NCBI GenBank assembly: GCA_013349665.1 | Contig: DUZF01000004.1 | Location: 1 to 35,390, forward strand | Direction of reading: 5' to 3' | Length of the DNA: 35,390 nt | DNA from: Rhodospirillaceae bacterium | GTDB lineage: Bacteria; Pseudomonadota; Alphaproteobacteria; Rhodospirillales; Magnetospirillaceae | In this document: one piece after another, positions 9,754-18,305 of the stretch | Numbering within the stretch: position 1 is the stretch's first letter | Layout of the letters: every line of letters starts with the position of its first letter | The notes under the pieces: generated by a model | Told to the model about the DNA's origin: nothing | The model's input: the letters and a program-made list of their open reading frames with translations, nothing else | The model's database searches: none | Translations under genes and position numbers: made by a program

Positions 9754-9777
9754 AATCTGTGAAATCTTTCACAGATT
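9754..9777. promoter_or_regulatory. CRP-type operator TGTGA-AATCTT-TCACA in divergent intergenic region
   Basis: AATCTGTGAAATCTTTCACAGATT, 24-bp near-perfect palindrome, with an additional TGTGA half-site immediately upstream (9749-9753). Confidence 0.85.
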
Positions 9778-9855
9778 CAAATGGTCAATGGCAGGTGCGA
9801 AGCCTGTCGCACCGATGTCATTTTGAGTGATGCTGTCCGAAAATGGGGTTTGGTT

Positions 9856-10572
9856 ATGGATAACCCTCTCAGCGAGGATCGCAAGGTAGTCATACTGCGC
9901 GGTACTTCTTTGTTTTCCGGATTGACTGATGCCGAAGTCAGCCAGTTAGCCGCAGCAGCCCATGCGCTGCGACTGAAGCCGAAAGAGCCGTTGTTCTTTC
10001 GCGGCGACCCTGGCGACCGGCTTTACATTGTCGTTGAGGGCGTGGTCCGCATCGGGTCGATTTCCGCCGAAGGGCTGGAAGTGACCTTGAACCTGATGAA
10101 GCCGGGTCAGGTTTTTGGTGAAATCGCCGCCTTCGATGGCAGTGAGCGGACAGCCAATGCATCCGCCATCGACCATGTGGTGCTGCTGGCGCTCGATCGC
10201 ACCCATCTGATGGAGTTTCTGGCCACCGGGCCCGAGGCCGGCATGCGCCTGATGGCCGCCCTTTGCGAGCGACTGCGCTGGGTGAACGGCCTGCTCGAGG
10301 ACGCCAACTTCCTTGATATCCCGGCTCGACTGGCTAAGCGGGTGATGTTGTTGGCTTATCTGTTCGGCACCACCGACGACCAGGGACAGACACAGGTCAG
10401 CCTGACATTGTCGCAGCAGGATTTAGCCAGCCACATCGGCGCGACCCGCGAAAGCGTCAATAAATTCATCAAAAAATGGGAAGACGATGGCGTGATCCTT
10501 CATCATCACCGGCATCTCACCATTCTTGACAAAGACTATCTGATCGCTTTGTACGAACCGCGCCTCCAATGA
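9856..10572 (+). CDS. Crp/Fnr-family transcriptional regulator (CRP-like)
   Basis: cNMP-binding fold (GDPGDRLYIVVEGVVRI, FGEIAAFDGSERTANA) and HTH with LSQQDLASHIGATRESVNKFIKKW; start placed at MDNPLSEDRK. Confidence 0.9.
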   Translation: MDNPLSEDRKVVILRGTSLFSGLTDAEVSQLAAAAHALRLKPKEPLFFRGDPGDRLYIVVEGVVRIGSISAEGLEVTLNLMKPGQVFGEIAAFDGSERTANASAIDHVVLLALDRTHLMEFLATGPEAGMRLMAALCERLRWVNGLLEDANFLDIPARLAKRVMLLAYLFGTTDDQGQTQVSLTLSQQDLASHIGATRESVNKFIKKWEDDGVILHHHRHLTILDKDYLIALYEPRLQ

Positions 10573-10577
10573 AGTGG

Positions 10578-10754
10578 TTAATGAAGTCCATTGGCGACCG
10601 AATTGAAACTGGTGTTGAGACTGGTGCCGATGGCGGTGACGGCACCGATGATCACCACGGCGATCAGGGCCGCGATCAGGCCGTATTCTATGGCGGTTGC
10701 GCCCCGGTTATTCCGACAGAAAGTACGGACCAGAGTAATAAGATAAGTCGCCAT
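10578..10754 (-). CDS. Flp/Fap-type pilin
   Basis: MATYLITLVRTFCRNNRGATAIEYGLIAALIAVVIIGAVTAIGTSLNTSFNSVANGL; G/ATAIEYGLIA prepilin motif. Confidence 0.92.
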   Translation of the reverse strand: MATYLITLVRTFCRNNRGATAIEYGLIAALIAVVIIGAVTAIGTSLNTSFNSVANGLH

Positions 10755-10780
10755 TTGAGCTCTCTCCCTCACGGAAACTC

Positions 10781-10803
10781 TTGTGGGTAAATCATAGCCA
10801 CAA
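10781..10803. promoter_or_regulatory. Imperfect inverted repeat upstream of the pilin gene
   Basis: TTGTGG-GTAAATCATAG-CCACAA, 27-49 bp upstream of the pilin start. Confidence 0.4.
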
Positions 10804-10863
10804 CTATTACCGAACTTCGCCAGCTCCGGCGATGATGGCCGTCACAGCCTGACGGGCCGTCAC

Positions 10864-12942
10864 TTAATCCCGTCCCGATATTTCCTTCACCCCCGCCTTA
10901 TCTGCCTTGAACACGTGGTTTATCAACCAGTCGCGCAGAAACGACATCAAGTCCGTCGTCAATGTGGCTTTTCCCGCCCTAAACTCGGCCTGGAAAGCAG
11001 CGACCTTGCCGGCCAGTTCGGCATGAATTTTCTTATGTTCCGCTTGACCCTTCAGGCCGCCCTGGGCCCAGATCGCCTCTTCCCTGGCGAAATGCTCGAC
11101 GGTGTAGGTCACCAGTTTTGCGAGGATGTCGGCGACCGAACCGTGATCCTTCCCCTGCACCATGACCTGATTCAACTCGTTGACATATTGCACCAGCATC
11201 TTGTGATCGGCATCGATGACCGGATGGCCGCAGATCCAACCGGGTCCCCATTCAAGAGTGGCGCCCCCACTCTGCAGACCGATCAGAAAATCATCGGCGA
11301 CCGCCCGCAACGATCCGGCTTCGCGACCGAGCCGGAACGCCTCTGCAAACACCTCCTGCGCCGCCTTGCTGCTTTCAGCGGCGTCGCTGCTGACACCGAC
11401 AATATTGCGTGCCACCTCGACGGTGCCGTTGTGGGCTTCATGAATATTTCGGGTAATTTCCTGGGTCGCCGATCCCTGTTGCTCGACCGTCGCCGCGATG
11501 ACACCGGAAACCTCGTCCATTTCGCGAATAATCGACGCAATATCGCTGATCGCCTCGGCCGCCTGCTCGGAATGTTGCTGGACCGACGCGATCTGCGCAC
11601 CGATTTCTTCGGTCGCCCGCCCCGTCTGTTTGGCGAGGGTCTTCACCTCGTTGGCGACGACGGCGAATCCCTTTCCGGCTTCGCCGGCCCTGGCCGCCTC
11701 GATCGTGGCGTTGAGGGCCAGCAGATTGGTCTGGCTGGCGATATCGTTGATCAGTTTGACCACGTCACCGATCCTGGAGGCGGCGTCCGCCAATCCGCGA
11801 ACCAATTGATCCGTTGATGCCGCCTTGGCCGCCGCATTTTGCGCAATGGCCGTGGCATGCCCGACCTGAACGGCGATTTCCCGGCTTGACGCGGCCAATT
11901 CTTCCGAGGCCGCGGCGACGGTCTGCACATTGGCCGCCGCCTGCTCGCTCGCCACGGCCACGACGCCCATTTGCGTGCCCGTCCGCTGCGAGATCTCGGT
12001 CATCACCTTCGCATTGCCTTCCAATTGCCCGGCCGCGGAAATCACGCTGCTGATGACTTCGCTGATCCTGGTGTTGAACGTCTCAACTAGGGCTCCCCGG
12101 GAGTCCGCGGCCCGCGCCAACTCCGCCTTTTCGATCCTTTGCTGCTCCGCCAGGTCTCTGCCGTGGGCCATATTGGCGCGGAAGACTTCCATGGCGTCGG
12201 CCATCGCCCCCATTTCGTCGGTCCGACCGGTGAACGGAACCGCGACATGCAGATCGCCGGCCGCCATCTCCGCCATGACGCCGGTCATTCGGGTCAGCGG
12301 TGTATTGATGACATGGTTGAACAACAGGCGGGTCAGGAACACCACGACAAGGGAACAGCCCAGAGCCCCGCCGATCATGAAATAAATGCTTCGCCAAACC
12401 TGCTGGTATTCGAGGGCAAGATCGAGGCTAGAAGAAAAGATGGCGACGATCTCGCCATCTTTGCCGTCCATCACCCCGACGTGACAGTTATGGCAAATCT
12501 TCTCGTCGGCCGGCCCAAGAACGATGGGAACGCTGTAACGATAGATATTGCCGTCAAGGCGGGCAATCGTCCGACCAGTGCGCAGAACTTCCTCGTCAAT
12601 GGCATCCTGCGGCAATTTCGCCGTGTGGCTTGGCTCTTCCTTGGCCATATAGGCCTGGGTCGACGGTCCCCAGACGCTCCACAGTTTGCCGCGATATTCC
12701 TTGTTGCGCCGCTCAAACCATTTGTTGAACACATCGATGGCGATGTTCTGGCGGTCGGCCCGCCGCTTTTCCATGGCGCTGGACACCAAAGCGTTCAGCG
12801 ACTTGATTTCGTTTTCGGAAAAATGCTCGGCCTTGGTTTCCAGGGCCATCTGCTGGGTCAGGGCAAATCCGATGATCGCCGCCGCCGAAAGAACCAATGT
12901 GCCGATCCCGGCGATGATCATGAAACGTCTGCGAAGCGACAT
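10864..12942 (-). CDS. Methyl-accepting chemotaxis protein with periplasmic CxxCH (DUF3365/Tll0287-like) sensor and C-terminal bacteriohemerythrin domain
   Basis: [20 protein letters not shown] signalling hairpin ([36 protein letters not shown]), C-terminal [10 protein letters not shown]...HFAREE...HKKIH...[10 protein letters not shown]. Confidence 0.92.
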   Translation of the reverse strand: MSLRRRFMIIAGIGTLVLSAAAIIGFALTQQMALETKAEHFSENEIKSLNALVSSAMEKRRADRQNIAIDVFNKWFERRNKEYRGKLWSVWGPSTQAYMAKEEPSHTAKLPQDAIDEEVLRTGRTIARLDGNIYRYSVPIVLGPADEKICHNCHVGVMDGKDGEIVAIFSSSLDLALEYQQVWRSIYFMIGGALGCSLVVVFLTRLLFNHVINTPLTRMTGVMAEMAAGDLHVAVPFTGRTDEMGAMADAMEVFRANMAHGRDLAEQQRIEKAELARAADSRGALVETFNTRISEVISSVISAAGQLEGNAKVMTEISQRTGTQMGVVAVASEQAAANVQTVAAASEELAASSREIAVQVGHATAIAQNAAAKAASTDQLVRGLADAASRIGDVVKLINDIASQTNLLALNATIEAARAGEAGKGFAVVANEVKTLAKQTGRATEEIGAQIASVQQHSEQAAEAISDIASIIREMDEVSGVIAATVEQQGSATQEITRNIHEAHNGTVEVARNIVGVSSDAAESSKAAQEVFAEAFRLGREAGSLRAVADDFLIGLQSGGATLEWGPGWICGHPVIDADHKMLVQYVNELNQVMVQGKDHGSVADILAKLVTYTVEHFAREEAIWAQGGLKGQAEHKKIHAELAGKVAAFQAEFRAGKATLTTDLMSFLRDWLINHVFKADKAGVKEISGRD

Positions 12943-13109
12943 CGAGCATGTTCCTGCTGACGGTGTTCCTGGAGCCAATCGCCGACCATCCGGCGGCATC
13001 GGTACTCACGCGCGACAGGAGATTAACAGTTCCGCACCCCCGCTGTAACTGTGTGAATAAAATGTATCGAGAGTCTTTCGTGGGGCGACATCAAAACGAT
13101 AGGCCTGAG

Positions 13110-14102
13110 CTATGATCCTTTCGCTGACGCGGTTTCGCAGTCGCGCAGGCCCCGCAGCAGCCAGTCCGGCGGGAAGTCCTGGCCGATGAACACCAGGGTA
13201 CTGCCGCGCGGCTGATAGGGCCGCCAGACTAGGCCGGCGCTGATCTGCACCGCGCCCTGCACCCCCTGGACGATCAAACGCTGGCGGTGACCCTGGGCGT
13301 AAATCACCCCTTTGCACCGCCACAGTTTCGCCCCGAAGCGTTCCTGCAGCGCATCGAACAGCTGGTTCAACTTGTCCAGATCCACCGCCGCCTGGCTGCG
13401 ATAGACACAGGAGACCACGTCATGAACATGCACCGGCGCCGGCGGCGCGGCGGCCAGCAGGGCCAGTTCGTCGGCCGGGATATAATCCGGGGCATAGGCT
13501 CGGGTCTCGAACAGCAGGTCAAACAGTTCCGCCATCGGGATCCGGTGCAGGTCGACCAGCATAACCGGCGCCCGCGGATTGATGCCATGAAGCGTGGCGG
13601 TCAATTCGGCGGCGTCCCCCGTCAGCAGGTCGCCTTTGGTGATCAGCAGTCGGTCGGCATGGCCGATCTGGGCGCGGATCTCCGGCCGGTCGGCGATCAT
13701 TCGGTGATGCCCATCCACCAGGGTGATGGTTCCGTCGAGATGAAACAGGGTCTGCAGGCGGGTTTCGGCGAGAAAGGTCTGGATCACCGGTCCGGGATCG
13801 GCGATCCCGGTGGTCTCGATCAGCACGCGGTCGAAGGCGATGCCGCGGCCGGCCAGATCCTGCAGCGCCCGGGCCAGGTCACCGCGCACCGAGCAGCAGA
13901 GGCAACCGTTCTGCAGCAGGATGATGGTCTCGTCGCCGCCGGTGGCGAGGAATTCCCCGTCGACGCCCACTTCGCCGTATTCGTTCTCGATGACGGCGAT
14001 ACGGGATCCGTGGCTTTCCTTGAGGATACGATTGATCAGCGTCGTCTTGCCGCTACCGAGAAAGCCGGTGACGATGGTCACCGGCGTGGTGAAGCGCGTC
14101 AT
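13110..14102 (-). CDS. CobW/COG0523-family P-loop GTPase (putative metallochaperone)
   Basis: VTIVTGFLGSGKTTLINRIL Walker A, ENEYGEVGVD, NGCLCCSVRGDL (CxCC), ETTGIADP, TKGDL. The N-terminal part of ORF 13110-15086 overlaps the PaaK gene and is not coding. Confidence 0.92.
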   Translation of the reverse strand: MTRFTTPVTIVTGFLGSGKTTLINRILKESHGSRIAVIENEYGEVGVDGEFLATGGDETIILLQNGCLCCSVRGDLARALQDLAGRGIAFDRVLIETTGIADPGPVIQTFLAETRLQTLFHLDGTITLVDGHHRMIADRPEIRAQIGHADRLLITKGDLLTGDAAELTATLHGINPRAPVMLVDLHRIPMAELFDLLFETRAYAPDYIPADELALLAAAPPAPVHVHDVVSCVYRSQAAVDLDKLNQLFDALQERFGAKLWRCKGVIYAQGHRQRLIVQGVQGAVQISAGLVWRPYQPRGSTLVFIGQDFPPDWLLRGLRDCETASAKGS

Positions 14103-15436
14103 CCGCGAACCACCACCAGCGGCGTCTTGTAAACGCCGCGCGGCACCGAGCCCGGCGCCAGCAGGTTGACGGCTATGCGCACCTGCAACTGGCTGCGGAT
14201 GAACTGCCCGATCTCCTCGGCCAGCGCCGGATAGGCCGAGGGCGCGACCTCCGCCGTCGCTTCCACATCCACCGGGATCGCCTCGTCGAAGCGCACCTGG
14301 TCGGCGCGGTCCTTCCAGATGCGCAGCATCGGCGACACCTTGCCGGCGAAGCGCTGCAGGATCAGATCGCGAATGGCCGTCGGAAAGACGTTCATCGCCT
14401 TGTAGATCAGCATGTCGTCGGTGCGGCCGATGCAGCGGATGCGCGGGCTGGTCCGCCCGCAGGAGCAGCTGGTGGCGGTGACCAGGGCATGATCGCGCGA
14501 GCGATAGCGGACCAGCGGCGTCGCCTCGCGCTCGAAGGTGGTGTAGACGATTTCGCCGGTGGCTCCCTCCCGCCAGGGAAGGATGGCGCCGGTTTCCGGG
14601 TCGATCAGCTCGATGGCGACATATTTCTGGGCGTTGAAATGCATGCCGTTGCCGGCCGCGCATTCCCCCCACAGACAGGAGACGACGTCGCCCAGCCCCA
14701 TCACCTCGCTGAGGCGGGTGATACCGAGCCCGTCGGTTATCCGCTCGCGGATGCTGGCTTCGTTCAAGCCCGGCTCGCCGCCCAGGCAGACGGTACGCAG
14801 CGACGAGGCGACGCCGGTTTCGCGGCCGATGGCGTCCCAGGTCTCGGTCAGATGCAGCCCGAACGAGGTGGTGGCCAGCAGCGCCGAGGCGCGTAGACGC
14901 CGCATCTCGCGCAGGATCCGCTCGGTGGGAAAGCCGCCCAGCCAGCACAGAGTGGCGCCGATGCGGCGAAAGCCGTCGGCATAAGGCATCCCGCCGGCCA
15001 CCATGGGCAACCCGACCAGATGGGCGATGACGTCGGTTTTGCGCACTCCGGCGGTGAAGAAGGCATTGGCGATGGCGTCGGTCCACACCTCAAGGTCAGC
15101 GCCGGTCAGCGCGTAATACATCGGCTTGCCGGTGGTGCCCGAGGACGATACCGCCTGGACGATGTCGGCCAGCGGCGCCCCCTGATTGGCGCCGAAGGGG
15201 CGCAGATCGTCGGCCTGGTCCTGCGCCCAGCGCACATCGTCCTTCATGGTGAAGGGCAGCCTGGCGAGATCGGCGAACCCGGTCAGCGACAGCTCCTGGT
15301 GCCCCAGCAGCCGTCCATAGAGGGACGAACGCGCCGGCAGGCCGGATAGCATAGCGGCAATGCGCCCGGCCTGCCAGTTTTCGACCTCGGCCCATGGCAG
15401 GGTTTCCAGGGATGCGTTCCAGTATTCCTCAGCCAT
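14099..15436 (-). CDS. PaaK-like (phenylacetate-CoA ligase family) AMP-forming acyl-CoA ligase
   Basis: [68 protein letters not shown]. Confidence 0.9.
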   Translation of the reverse strand: MAEEYWNASLETLPWAEVENWQAGRIAAMLSGLPARSSLYGRLLGHQELSLTGFADLARLPFTMKDDVRWAQDQADDLRPFGANQGAPLADIVQAVSSSGTTGKPMYYALTGADLEVWTDAIANAFFTAGVRKTDVIAHLVGLPMVAGGMPYADGFRRIGATLCWLGGFPTERILREMRRLRASALLATTSFGLHLTETWDAIGRETGVASSLRTVCLGGEPGLNEASIRERITDGLGITRLSEVMGLGDVVSCLWGECAAGNGMHFNAQKYVAIELIDPETGAILPWREGATGEIVYTTFEREATPLVRYRSRDHALVTATSCSCGRTSPRIRCIGRTDDMLIYKAMNVFPTAIRDLILQRFAGKVSPMLRIWKDRADQVRFDEAIPVDVEATAEVAPSAYPALAEEIGQFIRSQLQVRIAVNLLAPGSVPRGVYKTPLVVVRG

Positions 15437-16247
15437 GGCGAACCCTTTCCACATCCGTTAGCAGGGCAGCGACGGGCCGCTCCGCCGGCACTTCCGCCTC
15501 GCTGAGGATCACAGCGCCGCCGGACGGCCCCGGCCAGGCGGCGGGATCGCGGGACCAGGTCCGACCTTGCGGACGGATCGGCGGCAACGGCGGCTGGCCG
15601 GCCGCCGGGCAGCCGATGGTCTGCGCCGGCCAGGCGCGCACCGGCTGAACACCCTCCATCACCAGCAACGGCGGAATGCGATGAAAGCGGGCGACATTGC
15701 CGAGTGTGCCCAGCGCGCCGCGCCAGTGGTCGTCCTCCTCCTCGGTTGGCCTTTCGCGCTCATGGACCGACAGCAGATGCACGCCGGACTCGGCGTAGAG
15801 CCGGGTCAGGCCGGCGAGGATCTGGCCGGCGGTTTCGTAAACCGCCTCGCCGGTGCCGGTCATGCCGCCGGCCCGCAGCTGCGCCGCCAGGGTCGCCGGC
15901 CCGGTCAGCCCGACGGCGATGACGGTGTCGCCGCGATCAGTGGCGGCGATCTGGCGGATGGCGTCGAGCCCGGCGGCGATCCGCGGATGGGCCTCCAGGA
16001 CCGCCAGATCACCGGTGGCGGCCTCCACCTCCATGCCCGACGGCACGGCGCAATACAGACCGTCGAGATTTAACATGCGCCGCAGCTCGGTCAGGTTCTT
16101 GCGCAGCCTGGTGCCGTCCAGGGCCATCTCGGCCGGAGCGATGGCGTCGATCTGCGCCGCGCAACCGAACAGCAACGGCAGGAACAGGGGAGGATGAGGC
16201 TTGCCCGCCCCTCGCGCCAGTTCCTGCAGGCGCCGCCGCCATTCCAT
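15429..16247 (-). CDS. Uroporphyrinogen-decarboxylase-superfamily-like protein (short)
   Basis: [53 protein letters not shown] and [16 protein letters not shown] resemble UroD/MtaA-type proteins; 272 aa, divergent C terminus. Confidence 0.55.
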   Translation of the reverse strand: MEWRRRLQELARGAGKPHPPLFLPLLFGCAAQIDAIAPAEMALDGTRLRKNLTELRRMLNLDGLYCAVPSGMEVEAATGDLAVLEAHPRIAAGLDAIRQIAATDRGDTVIAVGLTGPATLAAQLRAGGMTGTGEAVYETAGQILAGLTRLYAESGVHLLSVHERERPTEEEDDHWRGALGTLGNVARFHRIPPLLVMEGVQPVRAWPAQTIGCPAAGQPPLPPIRPQGRTWSRDPAAWPGPSGGAVILSEAEVPAERPVAALLTDVERVRHG

Positions 16248-16250
16248 CGT

Positions 16251-18305
16251 TCAGGCCCTGTGCAAAGGCTGGACGGTCTTGGCGTCAGGCCAGGAGCCGT
16301 AATAGAGGAGGATGTCGTCCGCCGGCTTCAGCTTCAGCCATTCCTTCTCGAACTCGTCATAGGGAACACCGCGGGTCTTGCGGGCCGCCAGCTCGTCTTT
16401 GCGCAACTGCTCGGTCTCCTCGCGGTCGATGCGGCGAAGCGTCGGGTTCCACGCCGCCTTGTAGACCTGGCGCACCGTGTGCGGGGTCATCACTCCCTTC
16501 AGCAGGTCGGTCTCCAGGGATTTCGCATCCCGGTCCAGGGGGTCGCCATAGCCGGTGCCGCCGCAGGAAAAGGCGAAGGTCACCACATCGCCATTGTTGT
16601 AGGGCCGCACCGAACGGCCCTGGAACTCGATCTCATAGCTGCCGTCGATACTGCGCTCGGTGAGCAGCGATTCGACATCGAGATTGAGCTTGTCGCTGCC
16701 CGAAGCCAGCAGTTCCTTGACATTGGACTGACGGATGCCGATGCCGGGCACGGTGCAGGGCGCATAACCGCCGAACAGCGGCTGCGGCGTCTGCAGCTTG
16801 GTGTTGTCGGCGATGGCCATCATGTAAAGGGCCGGCACGTGATGGGCCACCCACAGCTGGGCGGTGCCGACGCCGCCGCGGTATTTGCCATGGCCGCAGG
16901 AGTCCTTCCAGTGGTTGGACAGCGGCACCAGCAAGGGGAATTCGTTCTCGACGGTTTCCGTGTTGGGAGCGCGGCCGAAGGCGCACCAGGGGAACCCGAA
17001 AGCATCCATGCCGTCCTCGGTGGGACGCGCCCCTTGGCCCTCGGTATTGATGGAATAGGCCAGCATGTCGGCGAACAGCGCCCCCCACTGGTTCTGTCCG
17101 GCCACCACCAGGGCATTGCCGCCATTGCCCATGGAAGCCCCCGCCTGGGTCCATAGCGGGGTGGAAAACATCGCCTTGGCGCAGACATTATGCACCGCGC
17201 TCATCACCCCGGTGGAAATCATCACCGAACAGGAGGTGGCGGCGCGGGCATCAGGGCTGAGACAGGTCCGCTCGCCGAATTTGAAGTCGATGCAGGCGAA
17301 GGTGCCGTTGCTGATGGGCAGCGCGTGGAACAGGTATTCGTAAATATAGTTGGAGAAATGGGCGATGGCCGCCTGCGGATGGGCATTATAGGGCGACGGC
17401 GTTTCCGGCCCGGTTTCCGACAGATCCACCAGGATGCTGTCGCCCTTCTTGATCATGGTCATGTAGCAGGACCGCACCAGGCCCTGCTTCAGCCCGACGG
17501 CGTCGCTGAAGGTGACGCAGCGATATTTGCCGTCCGGCCATTGCTCCACCAGTTCCTTGGCACCGGCCTCGGCCACCTGCAGCATCTTGCGGAACAGACC
17601 GGCGACATAATCGGCGCCGTCGCGCTCGCACAGTTCGATGATGCGCCGGCGCACACGGTCGGCGGTCGTGCAGCGGGCCTTAAGATCCACCGCGATCATC
17701 GACGGCGCACGGATGCCGAAGGCGGTGAACATGGTGACGATATCTTCGCGCAGCTTGAAATTCTCGCCGATGCGGATCGGCGGCAGGTTCATCCCTTCCT
17801 CGAAACGGGTGGTCGCCGACACCGGCATGCCGCCCGGCTCGATGGCGCCGGTCTCGGTGGTATGCACCAGGGCCACCGTCCAGGCCACCAGTTTGCCCTC
17901 GAAAAACACAGGCATGCAGACCATCTGGTCGGGGTTGTGGACGCCGCCATAGACGGCATCATTGGCGAACCACAGATCGCCGTCCTTCAATTCGGAACCG
18001 AAGGTCTCCAGGATGTATTTGATGATCAGCGGCGGAATCACCGCATGCAGATAGGTGCCGCAGGAACCGTTGATGATGTCGCCGCCGGCCGACATGATGG
18101 CCACCAGCGAGTCCCCCGCCACCCCCATGGCGCAGCGGCAGGAGCGGACGAAGACGTCCATGCCCTCGTCGAGGATGTCGTTGGTGCGCTGGAAGCCGAT
18201 CTCGAACTGCGCCGGGCCGATGGCCGCCGCCAGTTCCAGTTCGCGCGGCGTGGCGGGACTCGGTTTCAGCCAGGCCAGCTTCTGTTCCAGGGTGGGGATA
18301 GCCAT
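16251..18305 (-). CDS. HyuB-type subunit (hydantoinase B / acetophenone- or acetone-carboxylase beta-type subunit)
   Basis: GDLWFANDAVYGGVHNPDQMVCMPVFFEGKLVAWTVALVHTTETG, DLSETGPETPSPYNAHPQAA, QAGASMGNGGNA, SCGHGKYRGGVGTAQ, GGTGYGDPLDRD. Confidence 0.9.
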   Translation of the reverse strand: MAIPTLEQKLAWLKPSPATPRELELAAAIGPAQFEIGFQRTNDILDEGMDVFVRSCRCAMGVAGDSLVAIMSAGGDIINGSCGTYLHAVIPPLIIKYILETFGSELKDGDLWFANDAVYGGVHNPDQMVCMPVFFEGKLVAWTVALVHTTETGAIEPGGMPVSATTRFEEGMNLPPIRIGENFKLREDIVTMFTAFGIRAPSMIAVDLKARCTTADRVRRRIIELCERDGADYVAGLFRKMLQVAEAGAKELVEQWPDGKYRCVTFSDAVGLKQGLVRSCYMTMIKKGDSILVDLSETGPETPSPYNAHPQAAIAHFSNYIYEYLFHALPISNGTFACIDFKFGERTCLSPDARAATSCSVMISTGVMSAVHNVCAKAMFSTPLWTQAGASMGNGGNALVVAGQNQWGALFADMLAYSINTEGQGARPTEDGMDAFGFPWCAFGRAPNTETVENEFPLLVPLSNHWKDSCGHGKYRGGVGTAQLWVAHHVPALYMMAIADNTKLQTPQPLFGGYAPCTVPGIGIRQSNVKELLASGSDKLNLDVESLLTERSIDGSYEIEFQGRSVRPYNNGDVVTFAFSCGGTGYGDPLDRDAKSLETDLLKGVMTPHTVRQVYKAAWNPTLRRIDREETEQLRKDELAARKTRGVPYDEFEKEWLKLKPADDILLYYGSWPDAKTVQPLHRA

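Noticed and set aside
14103-15086. N-terminal extension of the CobW ORF
   Set aside because: Arg/His-rich frame-shadow of the PaaK gene on the same strand; the true CobW start is at [21 protein letters not shown] (14102).
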